NCBI GenBank assembly: GCA_005765155.1
Contig: VCCP01000005.1
Coordinates: 2,356,001 to 2,420,000 of the forward strand
DNA from: Zelopaecilomyces penicillatus
Taxonomy: Eukaryota; Ascomycota; Sordariomycetes; Hypocreales; Pseudodiploosporaceae
Length of the DNA stretch: 64,000 bases
Reading direction: 5' to 3'
The position numbers and the translations under genes are program-made. This document shows, piece after piece, positions 14,236 through 25,950 of this stretch (positions are counted from its first letter, which is position 1; every line of letters begins with the position of its first letter). Under the pieces are notes generated by a model. That model worked only from the letters and a program-made list of their open reading frames with translations, was not told where the DNA came from and did no database searches.

Positions 14236-14375
14236 ATTTAATCTTATATAATTTAAATATAAAATAAATTATTTAATCTTATATAATTTAAATATAAAAT
14301 AAATTATTTAATCTTATATAATTTAAATATAAAATAAATTATTTAATCTTATATAATTTAAATATAAAATAAATT
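14236..14375. repeat. 35-bp tandem repeat, four copies
   Basis: Four consecutive copies of a 35-bp unit that begins atttaatcttatataattta, at 14,236, 14,271, 14,306 and 14,341, with no differences seen between copies. The unit has a single C and no G. Identity between copies in an otherwise decayed block implies recent duplication. Confidence 0.95.
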
Positions 14376-15000
14376 ATAAGATCTTATTTTATATAAATTA
14401 TATTAATATATATAAATAAATATTAATAATAATTAAATAATAATAAAAATAAAATATTATTTAATTATAATATTAATAATTTATTTATTTATAATATAAA
14501 AATAAAATTTTATTTATTAATTAATTAAAAATTTAAATTTATTAGAAATTAATATATTTTATAATAAATAATATAATATTAATAATAATATTAATCTTAA
14601 TAAAACTCTTCTTAAATTAAAATTTTAAAAGATATTATTTTTTTATTAAATAAAGATTTTTTAAAAATTAAAAAAAAAAATTTATATAATCTTAATAATA
14701 AATATTATAATAAAATAATAATTAAATATAATTTTTTTTAATATTATAAATATAGTATTTAATTAATTTAAGATTATAAAAATTATTTTTAATAAAATAA
14801 AATATTTTTAAAAAAAAAGTATTTTATATTATAAAAATAAGAATATTAAAGAATAATTTAAAATTTTTAAAAGATTTATTATTAAAATTAAAAATTAATA
14901 ATTAAAAGATAATAAAATAAAATCTAAAATAATTTATAAATAAAAAGAATTAAAGGAAATATTTATTATAAAGTTAAAGCTATTAATTCTTATATTCTTT

Positions 15001-15480
15001 TCTTCTTTTCCCTAGAGTTTTACAGTATTCAGACGTTGGGCAAAGCCCTGACTAGTCCTAATATTGGTTGCAACATGTCATAGCTTTCTGCCACAAGGCC
15101 CCTCCTCCAGCCCAACGCAGTATAACCCGCTCACCATTCTCAAAGTTGACGTTGATGGTTAGTAACACGGAGAAGAAGATTGTAGAGTTTCTGTTCACTC
15201 GTATTTAGCTGTATCTTTTGGGATGCTATGGGCATAGTGGTATTTAGATTTGATTGCCGTTAGGACGCTCCAATCTTTCTTTTCACTGTGCGATTACCGC
15301 TCGCAGCAGCATAAGCAAAAAAGGGACGGTGATAAGTATAAACTATATTTACGAGTTAAAAATCCATATATGATTAGTTATATTAAGAGTTGTGTTATCT
15401 ATGAATAAAAACCTCAATATGAGATATGTTAAGTACCTCGCTAGATGCTTAAAATATGAGTCAAGTAAAAAGACTGTTAT
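15001..15480. other. Small GC-balanced island, unidentified
   Basis: The composition changes abruptly to near-normal GC. The clearest coding-like text is on the minus strand at about 15,050-15,180. Two competing frames give about 30 residues each (one contains NFENGERVILRW, the other GWRRGLVAESYDML), both open only briefly. I recognise no family. It may be a fragment of an old gene or only the flank of the neighbouring tRNA. The rest (15,190-15,480) shows no gene. Confidence 0.3.
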
Positions 15481-15482
15481 AT

Positions 15483-15487
15483 AAAAA
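15483..15487 (-). terminator. RNA polymerase III terminator of tRNA-Leu
   Basis: On the minus strand a run of five T lies 12 bases after the tRNA 3' end, the usual signal for Pol III termination. Confidence 0.7.
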
Positions 15488-15499
15488 GTCAAACGATCT

Positions 15500-15596
15500 T
15501 GCCAAGACGGGGGTTCGAACCCCGGCATCTTTCGATAATGGTGTTCCAGCAATTTAAACTTAAAACCATCGCCTTAGACCACTCGGCCATCTTGGC
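15500..15596 (-). tRNA. tRNA-Leu (anticodon UAA), with 15-nt intron
   Basis: Read on the minus strand, the gene begins GCCAAGATGGCCGAG and ends CTTGGCA. The seven-pair acceptor stem GCCAAGA/TCTTGGC is perfect, followed by discriminator A. The D arm carries the A-box text TGGCCGAGTGG. The anticodon stem ATGGT/ACCAT is perfect, with anticodon TAA at 15,560-15,562 and G37 at 15,559. A 15-nt intron (15,544-15,558) follows position 37, the standard site for nuclear tRNA introns. A long variable arm with an ATC/GAT stem is typical of class II tRNAs (Leu/Ser), and the T arm holds a consensus B box GGTTCGAAC. No mismatch is seen in any stem, so it is probably functional. It decodes UUA. The CCA end is not encoded, as usual for eukaryotes. 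Confidence 0.95.
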
Positions 15597-15639
15597 AGTT
15601 GTGATGCGGTTTGATTATTTTAAAATACCTTATAGGCAA

Positions 15640-17170
15640 ATTTGAGCCCCTATATTTCGTTCCACTTTTTCTACTTCAATATTTCACTTATTTCATATAT
15701 TAGCTAAGGTCTATATATATATAGTAGGCCTAGGTAATTATATAAGATATAAAGCTATTAAATTAAATTAAAAATCTTTAAAATATTATAAAGATTTAAA
15801 ATATAAGCCTTATATTAAATAAATAATTTTCTTATAATTTATTTTAATAGCTTTAAAAGATAAATAAATATTAATTAATAAATTAATAAAATTTTATTAT
15901 TTTTTTTAAAAAATAAGATATTCTATTTAATAATTATAATATTAAAATTAATTAAATTTAAATAAAAATTTAAAAACAATAATTATTTATTTAATATTAT
16001 TAATTATAAATATTAAATTATTAAATTAAATATAATTTAAATTAATTTTAATTTTTTTCTTATAGATTATAATTAATGCATTATATTAATAATATAAATA
16101 TAAAAGTATATATAATTAAAATAAATTTATTAAATTATTATTTTAAATTATATTTTTATATTATATTTTTATATTTTATTTAATTATAAATCTTAAATAA
16201 TAATTATATATATATTATTTAATAATAAAAATATTAAATTAATTATAATATTTTAAATAATTTATTATTTAATTATTTAATAATATTATTATTAATTAAA
16301 AAGATTAATATTATAATAATTAATTAATTTAAAATTAAAAAAATAGAAATATTAAATATAAAGATAGTATATTTAAAAGTATTTATATAAAAACTAAAAT
16401 AATATATAAATATTAAATTAATATTTAATAAAATAAAAGATAATTATAATATATTTATAATATTATAAATTATTTATTTAAAATATTTTAAAGTAAGTAT
16501 AAGCTTTATTATTAATATAATTATTATAATTATTAATTTTTATTTATTTATTATAAATTTTAATTATAAATCTTTTTATATATTAAGAATTCTTTAAAAT
16601 TCTTTAAAAAATTAAAAAAAGCTTTATATTTTTTAATTTTATAAATAGTAATTTAAATATAATTTATTTATTTATATAGATTAATATTTAAAAGTTATAA
16701 CTTAATAATCTTTTTTAAATTAATAAATATAAAATAATATTAAATTTAATATTAAAAAGTAAATAATAATATATATATAAAGTTTTAATATAATATATTA
16801 TAATTATATATAATAATATAATAATATTAATAATAATATTTTATTATTTTTATTATATTATTTTTAAAAAAAACTTTCAAAGAATTTAATATTTACTTTA
16901 TTTATAATTATATTTTTTAATTTATTAATTAATTAAATAATATTAATTATTAAAAAAAAACTTTTTTATATAAATTCTTATAAATAATATTATTATTTTA
17001 AAATTTATAAAAAAAAAACTTTTTAATAATTTATTATTAAATAAAAATATTTAATTATATTTTATTAAAAAGCTATAAATAACTTTTTATTATATAAAAT
17101 TATTAATATTAATTTAATATAATTATTATAAATTAAAGCTATTTATATATAATATATATAATCTATATTT
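15640..17170. repeat. AT-rich block between the tRNA and the LACTB2-like gene
   Basis: About 1.5 kb of RIP-like A/T sequence without readable coding. Its one recognisable feature is a copy of LTR-like family 2 at about 16,445-16,590. Confidence 0.6.
16445..16590 (+). repeat. LTR-like family 2, copy 1
   Basis: Sequence such as taagctttattattaatata and the following ttattaatttttatttattt aligns closely with the LTR at about 37,100-37,235. No element interior is recognisable beside it, so it is a solo or truncated LTR. Confidence 0.6.
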
Positions 17171-17392
17171 AAGGCCTTCTTTATATTATACTGAAAGCAT
17201 ATATATACAGGTACATCTTATATCTATTCCTATAGGTGCTTAAACGGGTAGGCTGTCCCAGAAACATGTAGATATCCAATTTAAACTAGATTCCTGATTC
17301 ACAATTTACCCATGGATCTTATTAACATCTGAGTTGAAGTGACCATATAATACCTCGCCCATGTGTTATCCTAGTCGCACGGCTTCGCACTC

Positions 17393-18253
17393 TCATATTG
17401 TCGGACGGTCTTTGAGGCACCACTCGTCTTTCTCATGCCTTATCACTCTCCCTTCCCGCTGAAGTTTGCGAAGGATCTGCAAAACACCCCCACAAGCCGC
17501 TGCATGCAAGTCCTCCGACACATGGGAATACACAACTTTGACTATGGCCATAGCTGTCCATAAATTATCGTCAACAAGACCTGCAGCTGATTGTCTTCTA
17601 GTCTGCATTGTTTGCAGTACCTGCTCCTCCCTGAGATGGCGATGGCAAATATACTCCACAATTTTGGCTGGGCCATCTTCTACAACCGGTCCATGGCCAG
17701 GATAAGCACGACCACCAAAGAGAACTCGCATCTTGTTGAGGCTCTCCAGATACATATGCAAGTCCTCAAAAACGGCCGTACCGTGCCCTAACACATTGTC
17801 TGCCGTGAACATGGCATCCTCTTCAGCCATGATGAAGACCATGTGATCTACCGTGTGCCCCGGCGTATGAACAGCTGTCAACGTAGCGCCCTCTACGAGA
17901 AACTGTTGACCGTCTTGGATGATTAACTGTCCTGGATCGGGCATGTGTTTGTATGTAGCTGCTTTTGGAGCAATATGGAGGAGGTCTTCCCATCCACCAA
18001 CGTGGTCGTGGTGCCAATGAGACATAAGCACAGTTTCAATCGTCGCATCCTCTTTCTCCAACGTCGCCTTCAGGGAAGCTGCCCAAGCTGGATGACCTTC
18101 TCCCGTATCGATGAGAATCCGGCGCCTACCTGTGCCAAGTAGATATGTGTTTGTTCCCTCAAGTGTGAACTTGCCTGGATTGGCCCCCAGGATGCGTATG
18201 CACCGTGAGCTCAGACGCTCCACTGTCGCAAGAGACAGTCTTTTACTTGACAT
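17393..18253 (-). CDS. LACTB2-like metallo-beta-lactamase-fold hydrolase
   Basis: A single uninterrupted frame encodes 286 residues, about the length of LACTB2 proteins. The metal site is complete: H79-x-H81-x-D83-H84 in SHWHHDHVGGW, H133 in HTPGHT, D152 in FTADN and H187 in PGHG. GTNTYLLGTG near residues 34-42 is typical of the family, and the C-terminal 45 residues resemble the LACTB2 winged-helix domain. LACTB2 relatives are metal-dependent hydrolases; animal members act as single-strand RNA endonucleases in mitochondria, and related fungal proteins serve as thioesterases in aromatic polyketide pathways. No polyketide synthase is present here, so the substrate is open. The ATG at 18,251-18,253 begins a good N-terminus (VERLSSRCIRILG). 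GC content and codon use are normal despite AT-rich flanks on both sides. Confidence 0.9.
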   Translation of the reverse strand: MSSKRLSLATVERLSSRCIRILGANPGKFTLEGTNTYLLGTGRRRILIDTGEGHPAWAASLKATLEKEDATIETVLMSHWHHDHVGGWEDLLHIAPKAATYKHMPDPGQLIIQDGQQFLVEGATLTAVHTPGHTVDHMVFIMAEEDAMFTADNVLGHGTAVFEDLHMYLESLNKMRVLFGGRAYPGHGPVVEDGPAKIVEYICHRHLREEQVLQTMQTRRQSAAGLVDDNLWTAMAIVKVVYSHVSEDLHAAACGGVLQILRKLQREGRVIRHEKDEWCLKDRPTI

Positions 18254-18540
18254 TGCATTCCACTAATCCTCGGTTGTCTGCGCTACCGAAGTGCTGAAGG
18301 CCGGTGGTTCTAATATCAGGGTGCTTATATAAGGTACGTTACAGGAAGCGGGTTATAATATAAAAGTATACAAAGACTAGCTATCAGGTTCGAGGGGTAT
18401 AACAGTATAAGTAAAGCCTTGGTTTTATAAGAAGGGAGATGGTAATTACTTAAGAGCATTAATAATTAGTTAGAGGTCTATACTTTATTAAGCTGTGTGT
18501 TAATTTAATACTAGCTTTAGACTACTATTTTATAATATAG
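18254..18540. other. Upstream region of the LACTB2-like gene
   Basis: About 290 bp that passes from normal GC to AT-rich sequence. It must hold the promoter. No specific regulatory element can be named with confidence. Confidence 0.4.
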
Positions 18541-18770
18541 GGTTTAATATAAGATATTAAAAATACAAAATAAAAAATAAAATTCTTATTTTTATAAGAT
18601 TATATAATTAATTAAATTAAATTAATTATAATATTTATTTATATAATTAAAATAATACTAATAAAATAATATATTAAAGATCTTTTATTTTATTTTATTT
18701 TTTTAAGATTTTTATTTATATAATACTTAGAATTAATTTAAATAGATTTTATATAATATAATAATATTAA

Positions 18771-18850
18771 TTATTTTCTATATAAATTATTTTCTATATA
18801 AATTATTTTATATATAAATTATTTTATATATAAATTATTTTATATATAAA
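18771..18850. repeat. 16-bp tandem repeat, five copies
   Basis: Five abutting 16-bp units. The first two read ttattttctatataaa and the last three ttattttatatataaa, followed by a partial sixth. The C-to-A change is shared by three copies, so the array grew in steps. Confidence 0.95.
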
Positions 18851-18999
18851 TTATTTTAATTTTTATATATATAAAACTTTAATAAATTTTTAAAATAATA
18901 TTTATAAATTATTTTATATAAATAAAGATTATAAGATAGAAATTATTATATTTATAACATTATTAACTTTTAATTTTTGAAATAATATAATTAATATAA

Positions 19000-19160
19000 T
19001 ATTAATATAATATAATATAAAATATATAATATTTAATTATAATTTAAATTATTTTATTATAAATTATTTAAAAATAAATATAAATCTTAATAAAAATATA
19101 ATTATTAAAATTATTAATTTTTATTTATTTATTATAAATCTAAAAAAGATTTATAATTTT
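19000..19160 (+). repeat. LTR-like family 2, copy 2
   Basis: Shares ataattattaaaattattaa and ttattataaatct with the LTRs of element B in the same order and orientation, but is more decayed. Together with copy 1 it brackets the LACTB2-like gene in direct orientation. Confidence 0.5.
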
Positions 19161-21469
19161 TATATTTTATTTTATAAATATTTAATATTTATAATAAATT
19201 CTATTAAATATATAAAATAAAAATATAATTAATTATAAGATTTATTTAAATATTAAAATTAAAATATAATTTAATTATTTAAATTTTATATTAATTAAAA
19301 AAAAAGAATTGTTTAATTTTATTATTATATTTATATAAGCTTAAATATAATTAATTTAAATATAATAATAATTTATAAAATAATAAAATTTATTATATAT
19401 TAATAATTATAAATATTTATAATAATAATATCTATAATATATATTAAATATTTTATAAAAGCTAATATTTTTTAAAAATAAAAGAATTTAATTAATTAAT
19501 TTAAAAAGAAATTAAAAAAGATTTTTAAAAATTAAAAAAGATAATAAAAATAAAAATAAACTTAATATATTAATTTTTAATAAATATTATAAAAAGATTA
19601 TTAATAAATAAAATATAAGCTTATTTTAAATATAATTATTTAATAAGAATTAATATCTTATTATAAAATTATCTTTTATTTATATTTATTATAATATCTT
19701 TGATATATTTATTTTTATCTAATTATTATATAATATTAATTTATATTTATTTATTATAATTAAACTTATTAAATATTTCTAGATATATATATTTTAATAT
19801 AATAAAATTATTAATTAAATAATTTAATTTTTAAATACTTATATAAATAATAATAATTTCTTTTTAAATTATTTTTAAATTAAATGTTTATTATAAAGAA
19901 TATGATTTCTATTATATAATTTATAATTATTATTAAAATATAATAAAAATATTAAAAAAAGGATATATTTTAATAATTTTAATTAAACTATTATATATTA
20001 TCTATAAATAAAGGCTATATATAAATTCTATAATAAAGATATAAATATATCTTTAAATAGATTTAATAAATATATTATAAAAAAGAATAAATAATTATAA
20101 AGCTATATTTTTATATTAATTAATATATAGCCTTTATAAATATATATTTAATAAAGTAAATAAAGATAAATAAAGATAAATAAAGCTAAAAAGGCTTATA
20201 AATATAAGCCTTTTTTATTTAATTTAATATATTATATTATAATTAATATAATTAATATATAATTATTTATATATAATATAAATATAATATCTATTATAAA
20301 GTTAATTAATTATCTTTAAAAAAGAGAAAGTAAAATAAATATAAATATAATTAATAATATCTTTAATTTAATCTAAAATATAAAGATTTTTATACATAAT
20401 ATATTATTAAAATAAAATAAAAAGATATTAATAAAAGATATTATAATATTATCTCATTTAATATATAATTATAATCTTTATTTATAATCCTTTTAATTTT
20501 ATTAAAATACTTAAAAATTAAAAATTAATTCTTATATATATATAATATAATAGCAGGTTTAATTTATAATAATTAAAATATAAAAACCTAAATAGAAAAA
20601 TAATATAAAAGAAAGACTATTAAATATAAGGTTATTATTTATAATAAAATATAAGCTATTATATTATTTAGAATTAAATAATATAAGGAAACTATATATT
20701 TTATAAAATTATATTATAAATATATTAATAAAAGTATATAAAGATATATATAAAAGAATAAAACTTAAAGATAAAGTGATTTTAATATATTATTTATTAA
20801 AAGACTAAATAAATCTATATTTTTATTTTAAATAAGTTATTTATATTAAGATTAAAATAATAAGGCTTTATAATTAAAAAGATTAAAATTATTATAATAT
20901 TAAATATAAAAAATTACTTAATTTATTTATTAAGAAATTAAATTATAAGAATATTAAAAATCTATTAATATAATAAAAAAAGACTAAAATAAAAAAATAA
21001 TAAAATATAAAGATATTAATAAATACTTTATTATTATAAAAAGAATTAAATATAATTAAATATTTAAAACAATAATATTAATATTAATAATTAATAGTTA
21101 AATTCTTAAAATAAGATAAAAAAAGAAATCTAATATATTATTATAATTATATAATTAATAAATAAATAACTTAAATTATTTATTATATTATATAAATATA
21201 ATTATTTAAATATCATAGTATTAAAAAAAGAAATTTATATAATAAAGATAGATTTATAATAAATTAATAGGAAATTCTTAATATAATAATTAAAATAAAA
21301 TATTAATAAAACATTTAAATAAATAAAAATAGATTTATAAAAAGAAATTATAAATCTAAAATAAGATTTAAATATATTAATAAAGTATTAGAATTAAATA
21401 ATTTAATAATTAAAATTGATAATAAAATAAATAATAAAGAATTAATTATCTTTTTCTTAATAATAAATA

Positions 21470-21660
21470 ATTATTATAATTATTAAATTAGATCAGATTA
21501 TTAGATATTATATATATTATAATAATTAAATTATTTATTTATTTCTTTATTTATTTACTTAATTAGATTATTAAATAATTAGAATATTATATAAGATAAA
21601 AGAATAAAAATATCCTTTTTATATATAATAATTATTTATTAATAAAAGTCTATATATAAT
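21470..21660 (-). repeat. Dispersed repeat family 1, copy 2
   Basis: Contains cagattattagatattat, a long ttatttcttta-rich stretch and ctttttatatataataatta in the same order as the copy at 36,540-36,715, so it lies in the same (minus) orientation as that copy. Confidence 0.5.
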
Positions 21661-24600
21661 ATATTTAAATAATTAATTAAAAAGTAAAGCTTTTTTATTA
21701 ATTATAAAATCTTTAAAATACTATAAAATTTAAAATTTAAATTTAATATATAAATATATTAAAAAATAAAATATCTTTCTTTATAAATTATTATATTTAT
21801 AATAGTATTAAAGTATATATTATATAGAATTAAGCTATTATATAATTTATTATATAATGTTCAATAAATATATATTCTTATTATTATTATTATTAAAAGG
21901 TATAATATTAAAATTAATATAAGTATTATTTTCTTAATTAAAAAATATTTTTAATATATCTTTTAGAGAATATAAAGTATTAAAAATTTAATTAATTATT
22001 ATTTAAATTATTAAAATATATATTATATTGATAAAAAAGCTATTTCTTATTTATTAAAATTTTTAAATAAGTTTTTATTTTATATTTTAATAAAAATCCT
22101 TTTTAATATTTTTTAATAAATTTAAGCTATTTTTAAAAAAAAAATTCTTTAGAATATTCCTTATAAACTATATCTTTAAATTTCTTTAAACTTCTTTATT
22201 ATTCTTTTAGCTATTATATATAAAATTAAAAAGCCTAATATATAACTTAAATATAATCCTTTTTTTCTTTTTTTCTTTAAGAGTATTTATATTTATTAAT
22301 AAATAATAATAAGGCTAATATTAATAATAAAGTAGTTTATTAACTTAATAATTTTATCTTATTTTTAATTTTTTTAAGCTTTTTAATATATTTAATTTAA
22401 TTAATAATAATAGTATTAATATATAATTTAAAAGTAATAGCTTTAATTATTATAAAAGCTATTTTATTAGATCTCTTATATATTAATAAACTTAAAAGAT
22501 AAATATAATATATAAATATATTAAATAATATTTATAATATATTAAAAGTAGGCTTTATTTAATAATATAAAAAAAATTAGATTAATTATTTATTATTTTT
22601 AATATTATTTATTAAAAGGATATTTAATAATAAGCTTATTAATTAAAAAGAAAATTCTAGTCTTTTTTTAAATATATTTATAATCTTATAAATAATAAAT
22701 CCTTTATTATAAATATATTAAAAAGCTATAATAAAATTAAATCATAAAAAGATAAGATTATTATTAGAAAAAGGTTTTATAAAACTCTTTAATATTTTTT
22801 TTTAATAAATTAAAAAAATTAATATTAAAAGATTAAAAAATATATATAAAATATAAAGAAAAGATAATAAAAATAATATTAAATTTAATATAATATTTAA
22901 TAAACTCTAGCTTTATATATTTTATAAAGCTATTAATAATTAATAATTTAAATATTATTTTTATATTTATTTATTTGATTAAAGATATTTTTATTATATT
23001 AATTATAATATTAAATTATTTAAATAATTTATTATAATTAAAATAATTCTTAAGATTAAAATTAGAATATTTTATTATATTATAAATAATTTCTTTTAAG
23101 ATTAATTATTAAAATAATAAAATTAATTAAATATAATCTTATTATTATTAAAGCTTATATTAAATCTAATAAAATATATATCTTTATTAATTTTTATATA
23201 TAATTAATTTTTTATAAGATATATCTTAAAAATAAATTATAATAAAATAATATTTTTAATTATATTAATTATATTAATAAACATTAATTATATTTTATTA
23301 TTAAAATTAATATTTTAATATATTTAATTTATTTAATATAAATAATAATAATTTAAATATATTTATAAATATAAATAATTTAATTTATATATTTATATTT
23401 ATTTTATATTATTAAAATATTAATTTAATAAATCTTAATAATCTATATAAATCTTTAAAAAATATTAAGATTTTTAATAATAAAAATATTAAAGGATTTA
23501 TATAATCTTTTAATAGCTTTAATATATATCTTTATAATCTTTAAATATTTATCTATTTATTTAAAATATTATATTTTTAATAAATTATAAATTATTAATA
23601 AAAGAATTATATTATTATTATAGATTATTTATAATTAATTTAAAGTATTTTTTTATAATTAAAAAATTATTATATTATAATTAAAATAAATATATTATAA
23701 ATATATTATTTTTCATTATTAATTAAAGGTTAAATATATTTAATATTAAATAAGAAATTTATTTTATAAAATAAAGATTATTATTTAATTAATATAAAAA
23801 TATTTTATTTTATATATTTTATTAATTTTAATTAAAGAATAGATTTTTTAGATTTTAAAATAAATATTTATAATTAATAAAAATAATTTAAATAATTATA
23901 AAAATATTTTAATATTTTAATATTATATTATTACTTATATATTATAAGAAAATATTAAAATAAAATATAAATTATAATAATAATATTAATATTATTTAAT
24001 ATAAGGCTTATATTTTAAAATTTATAATATTTTAAAGATTTTATAATTAATTATAAGGCTTTATCTTTTAATTAATTATTTAAATATACTATATATAAAC
24101 CTTTATTAATAAATATATATTTTATAAATATAATAATAATAAATATATTTTTATTTTTAATTTTAAATATTATTTAATATTAAATTAATTATAATATAAT
24201 ATAAAATATATCTTAATTTTATATTTATTTATAAGATTAAATTTAAATTATTTATTAAATTTATTTATTATAAATAAAATAATATATAATAATAATTTAG
24301 AAGTTTAATATTATAGAAAAGAAATATTTAAAAAGATTTAAATAAAAAAATTTATCTAGAAATAAAAAATTTAAAATATAATTTATTATTTAAAAAAAAG
24401 TTTATATAATTATTAAAAGAAAAATAATATATAAAATTTAAAATTAAGCTTAAGTTTTATATAAATATAAATTAAATTAAAAAGTTATTATAAAAAATCT
24501 TATTATTTAATCTTTTTTTTTATTAATTTATTTAAATATTTATATATAATAATTATTAAATAAATTTATTATAATCTTAAAATTTATTATATTTTAAAAC

Positions 24601-24879
24601 CTTTTTTTAAATTTATTATTTAAATATTAAAATATAATTTCTTAATATATTTTAATATATATTTAAAAAAAATTTTATTAAATAATATAATTTTAATTTA
24701 TATAATATTTAAATATTTATATAATATTAAAAAAATTTTAATAAATTTTAATTTTAAATTTTTCTTTAAAAAAATTCTTATTTAAAGTATTTAAATAAAA
24801 TAAAATAATTATATTACTTTTTATCTATTTTATTTAAAATAGCTTATATTTCCTTATTTAACTCAGTTTGCTATATATC

Positions 24880-25092
24880 TCTAATAAGAAAGATCAGGGT
24901 ACAGGTAATAAACACCCCAGCACCGTCCTCATTGGTCTGCTTGCATGGAAAAGAGTTCCTAGGTCGCAAGCGTTCGTTTCGGGTGGGTAACTTAATAAGC
25001 TTGTGTGGCAGTTATCGAAATCCTCCCAAATCAACTGGAGAGTCCAGTATTTGATGAGGCGATGTCGCATGGGAGTTTACCACACATGTCGT
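24880..25092. other. GC-balanced flank downstream of the RSA3 domain
   Basis: About 210 bp of normal composition, likely the 3' untranslated region of the minus-strand Rsa3 frame. No other gene is seen. Confidence 0.4.
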
Positions 25093-25311
25093 CTATGGGT
25101 GATGAGAATGGTCTAGAGCCCGTTGTTGTTCTGTTGACGAGAATTGTTGAGCGCCTTGCTGAAGAGCGTGCACTAGAAATTGAACAGACTCGGCTTTGAA
25201 GTCATCGGCGTTGCGAACCGTGTCCAGGTCTTCGCAGAGCTCTTGCGTGACTCGCTGAAGGTAGCAAGACATGAAGCCAGTGTGCATACTCATGTCAGGT
25301 TGGGTAGCCAT
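25093..25311 (-). CDS. RSA3: Ribosome assembly protein 3 (Rsa3) C-terminal domain, probably truncated
   Basis: The 72-residue frame carries the Rsa3 domain signature: GFMSCYLQRVTQELCEDLD, then RNADDFK, then LVHALQQGAQQFS. Rsa3 is a nucleolar factor for 60S subunit assembly. Known family members place this domain at the C-terminus after a charged, disordered N-terminal part, and the stop here falls just after the domain as expected. The N-terminal part is missing: the ATG at 25,309-25,311 lies exactly where the sequence turns AT-rich. Either the N-terminal exon was lost or mutated by RIP spreading from the flank, an upstream exon lies beyond an intron, or this fungus has a short form. A 64-residue plus-strand frame over the same bases is a shadow. 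Confidence 0.6.
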   Translation of the reverse strand: MATQPDMSMHTGFMSCYLQRVTQELCEDLDTVRNADDFKAESVQFLVHALQQGAQQFSSTEQQRALDHSHHP

Positions 25312-25830
25312 TAGAATAAATTATAGCAGATCAAGAAATCCGTTAATGTGTAGAATAATGTAAATATAAAAATTTAAATAAATAATTTAAGGGATATAAA
25401 GATTTTATAAATTAGATATTTTATTTAATATATATATTTAAAATATTATTTATAATTAAATTAAATTAAAATAAAATATTTTTTATTTATAAAATATAAT
25501 TTTATTATTAATTATATTATAATTAAAAAAAAATATTAATTATAATATAATTAATATTATAATTATTTTTATTAAATATATTAAAAATTATATTAAAAAA
25601 AGATTATAAAATCTAATAATAAAATAAAAAAAAAAAAATTTATAAAAAATGATTAAAAATTTATAATAATAAATTAATTTTTAAAAACTTTATATATAAT
25701 AATATAATTACTTAAAAAATATATAAATTCTTTATTTAAATTAATAAAATAATATAATTAAGATCTAAATTTAAAATATTATAAAGCTTTTAAAATATTA
25801 ATTATTAAATAATCTATCTCTATCTATTAC
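25312..25830. repeat. AT-rich spacer between RSA3 and VMA8
   Basis: About 500 bp of A/T-rich sequence with poly-A runs. Nothing coding is seen. It separates the divergently transcribed RSA3 domain and VMA8. Confidence 0.6.
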
Positions 25831-25950
25831 TTGTATAAAGTTAATAAAAGCTGTGAGGAGCAATCAGTCCATCGCGATATATAGAGCCACCACTCCTAAC
25901 AGCTGTTTATTTTCCTGACTTTGGTCAGATTCAGCAGATCTTCGTCTAAC
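25831..25950 (+). promoter_or_regulatory. Short promoter/5' leader of VMA8
   Basis: About 120 bp of balanced composition between the AT-rich block and the VMA8 ATG. It includes a TATA-like atatata near 25,876-25,882. Core promoter assignment is inference from position. Confidence 0.4.

Larger units (their letters stand above)
9600..15000. repeat. AT-rich block, no recognisable gene
   Basis: About 5.4 kb of almost pure A/T with stops in every frame. No coding, RNA or retroelement motif could be read with confidence. It holds one copy of a dispersed repeat (about 13,165-13,400) and a 35-bp tandem array (14,236-14,375). It is most likely RIP-saturated transposon sequence. Confidence 0.6.
18540..24850. 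repeat. AT-rich block, no recognisable gene
   Basis: About 6.3 kb of nearly pure A/T. It contains a 16-bp tandem array (18,771-18,850), a family 2 LTR-like copy (about 19,000-19,160) and a family 1 copy (about 21,470-21,660). Around 20,100-22,500 scattered C and G remain, but no domain could be read in any frame. Confidence 0.6.

Noticed and set aside
17466..18142. Several frames overlapping the LACTB2-like gene
   Set aside because: They are antisense or shifted-frame shadows of a clearly conserved coding region.
17393..18253. LACTB2-like protein as part of a polyketide cluster
   Set aside because: Related thioesterases exist in such clusters, but no synthase, oxidase or regulator lies nearby in this window.
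25005..25199. 64-residue plus-strand frame over the Rsa3 domain
   Set aside because: The opposite strand carries a recognisable conserved domain. This frame has no family match and overlaps it antisense.
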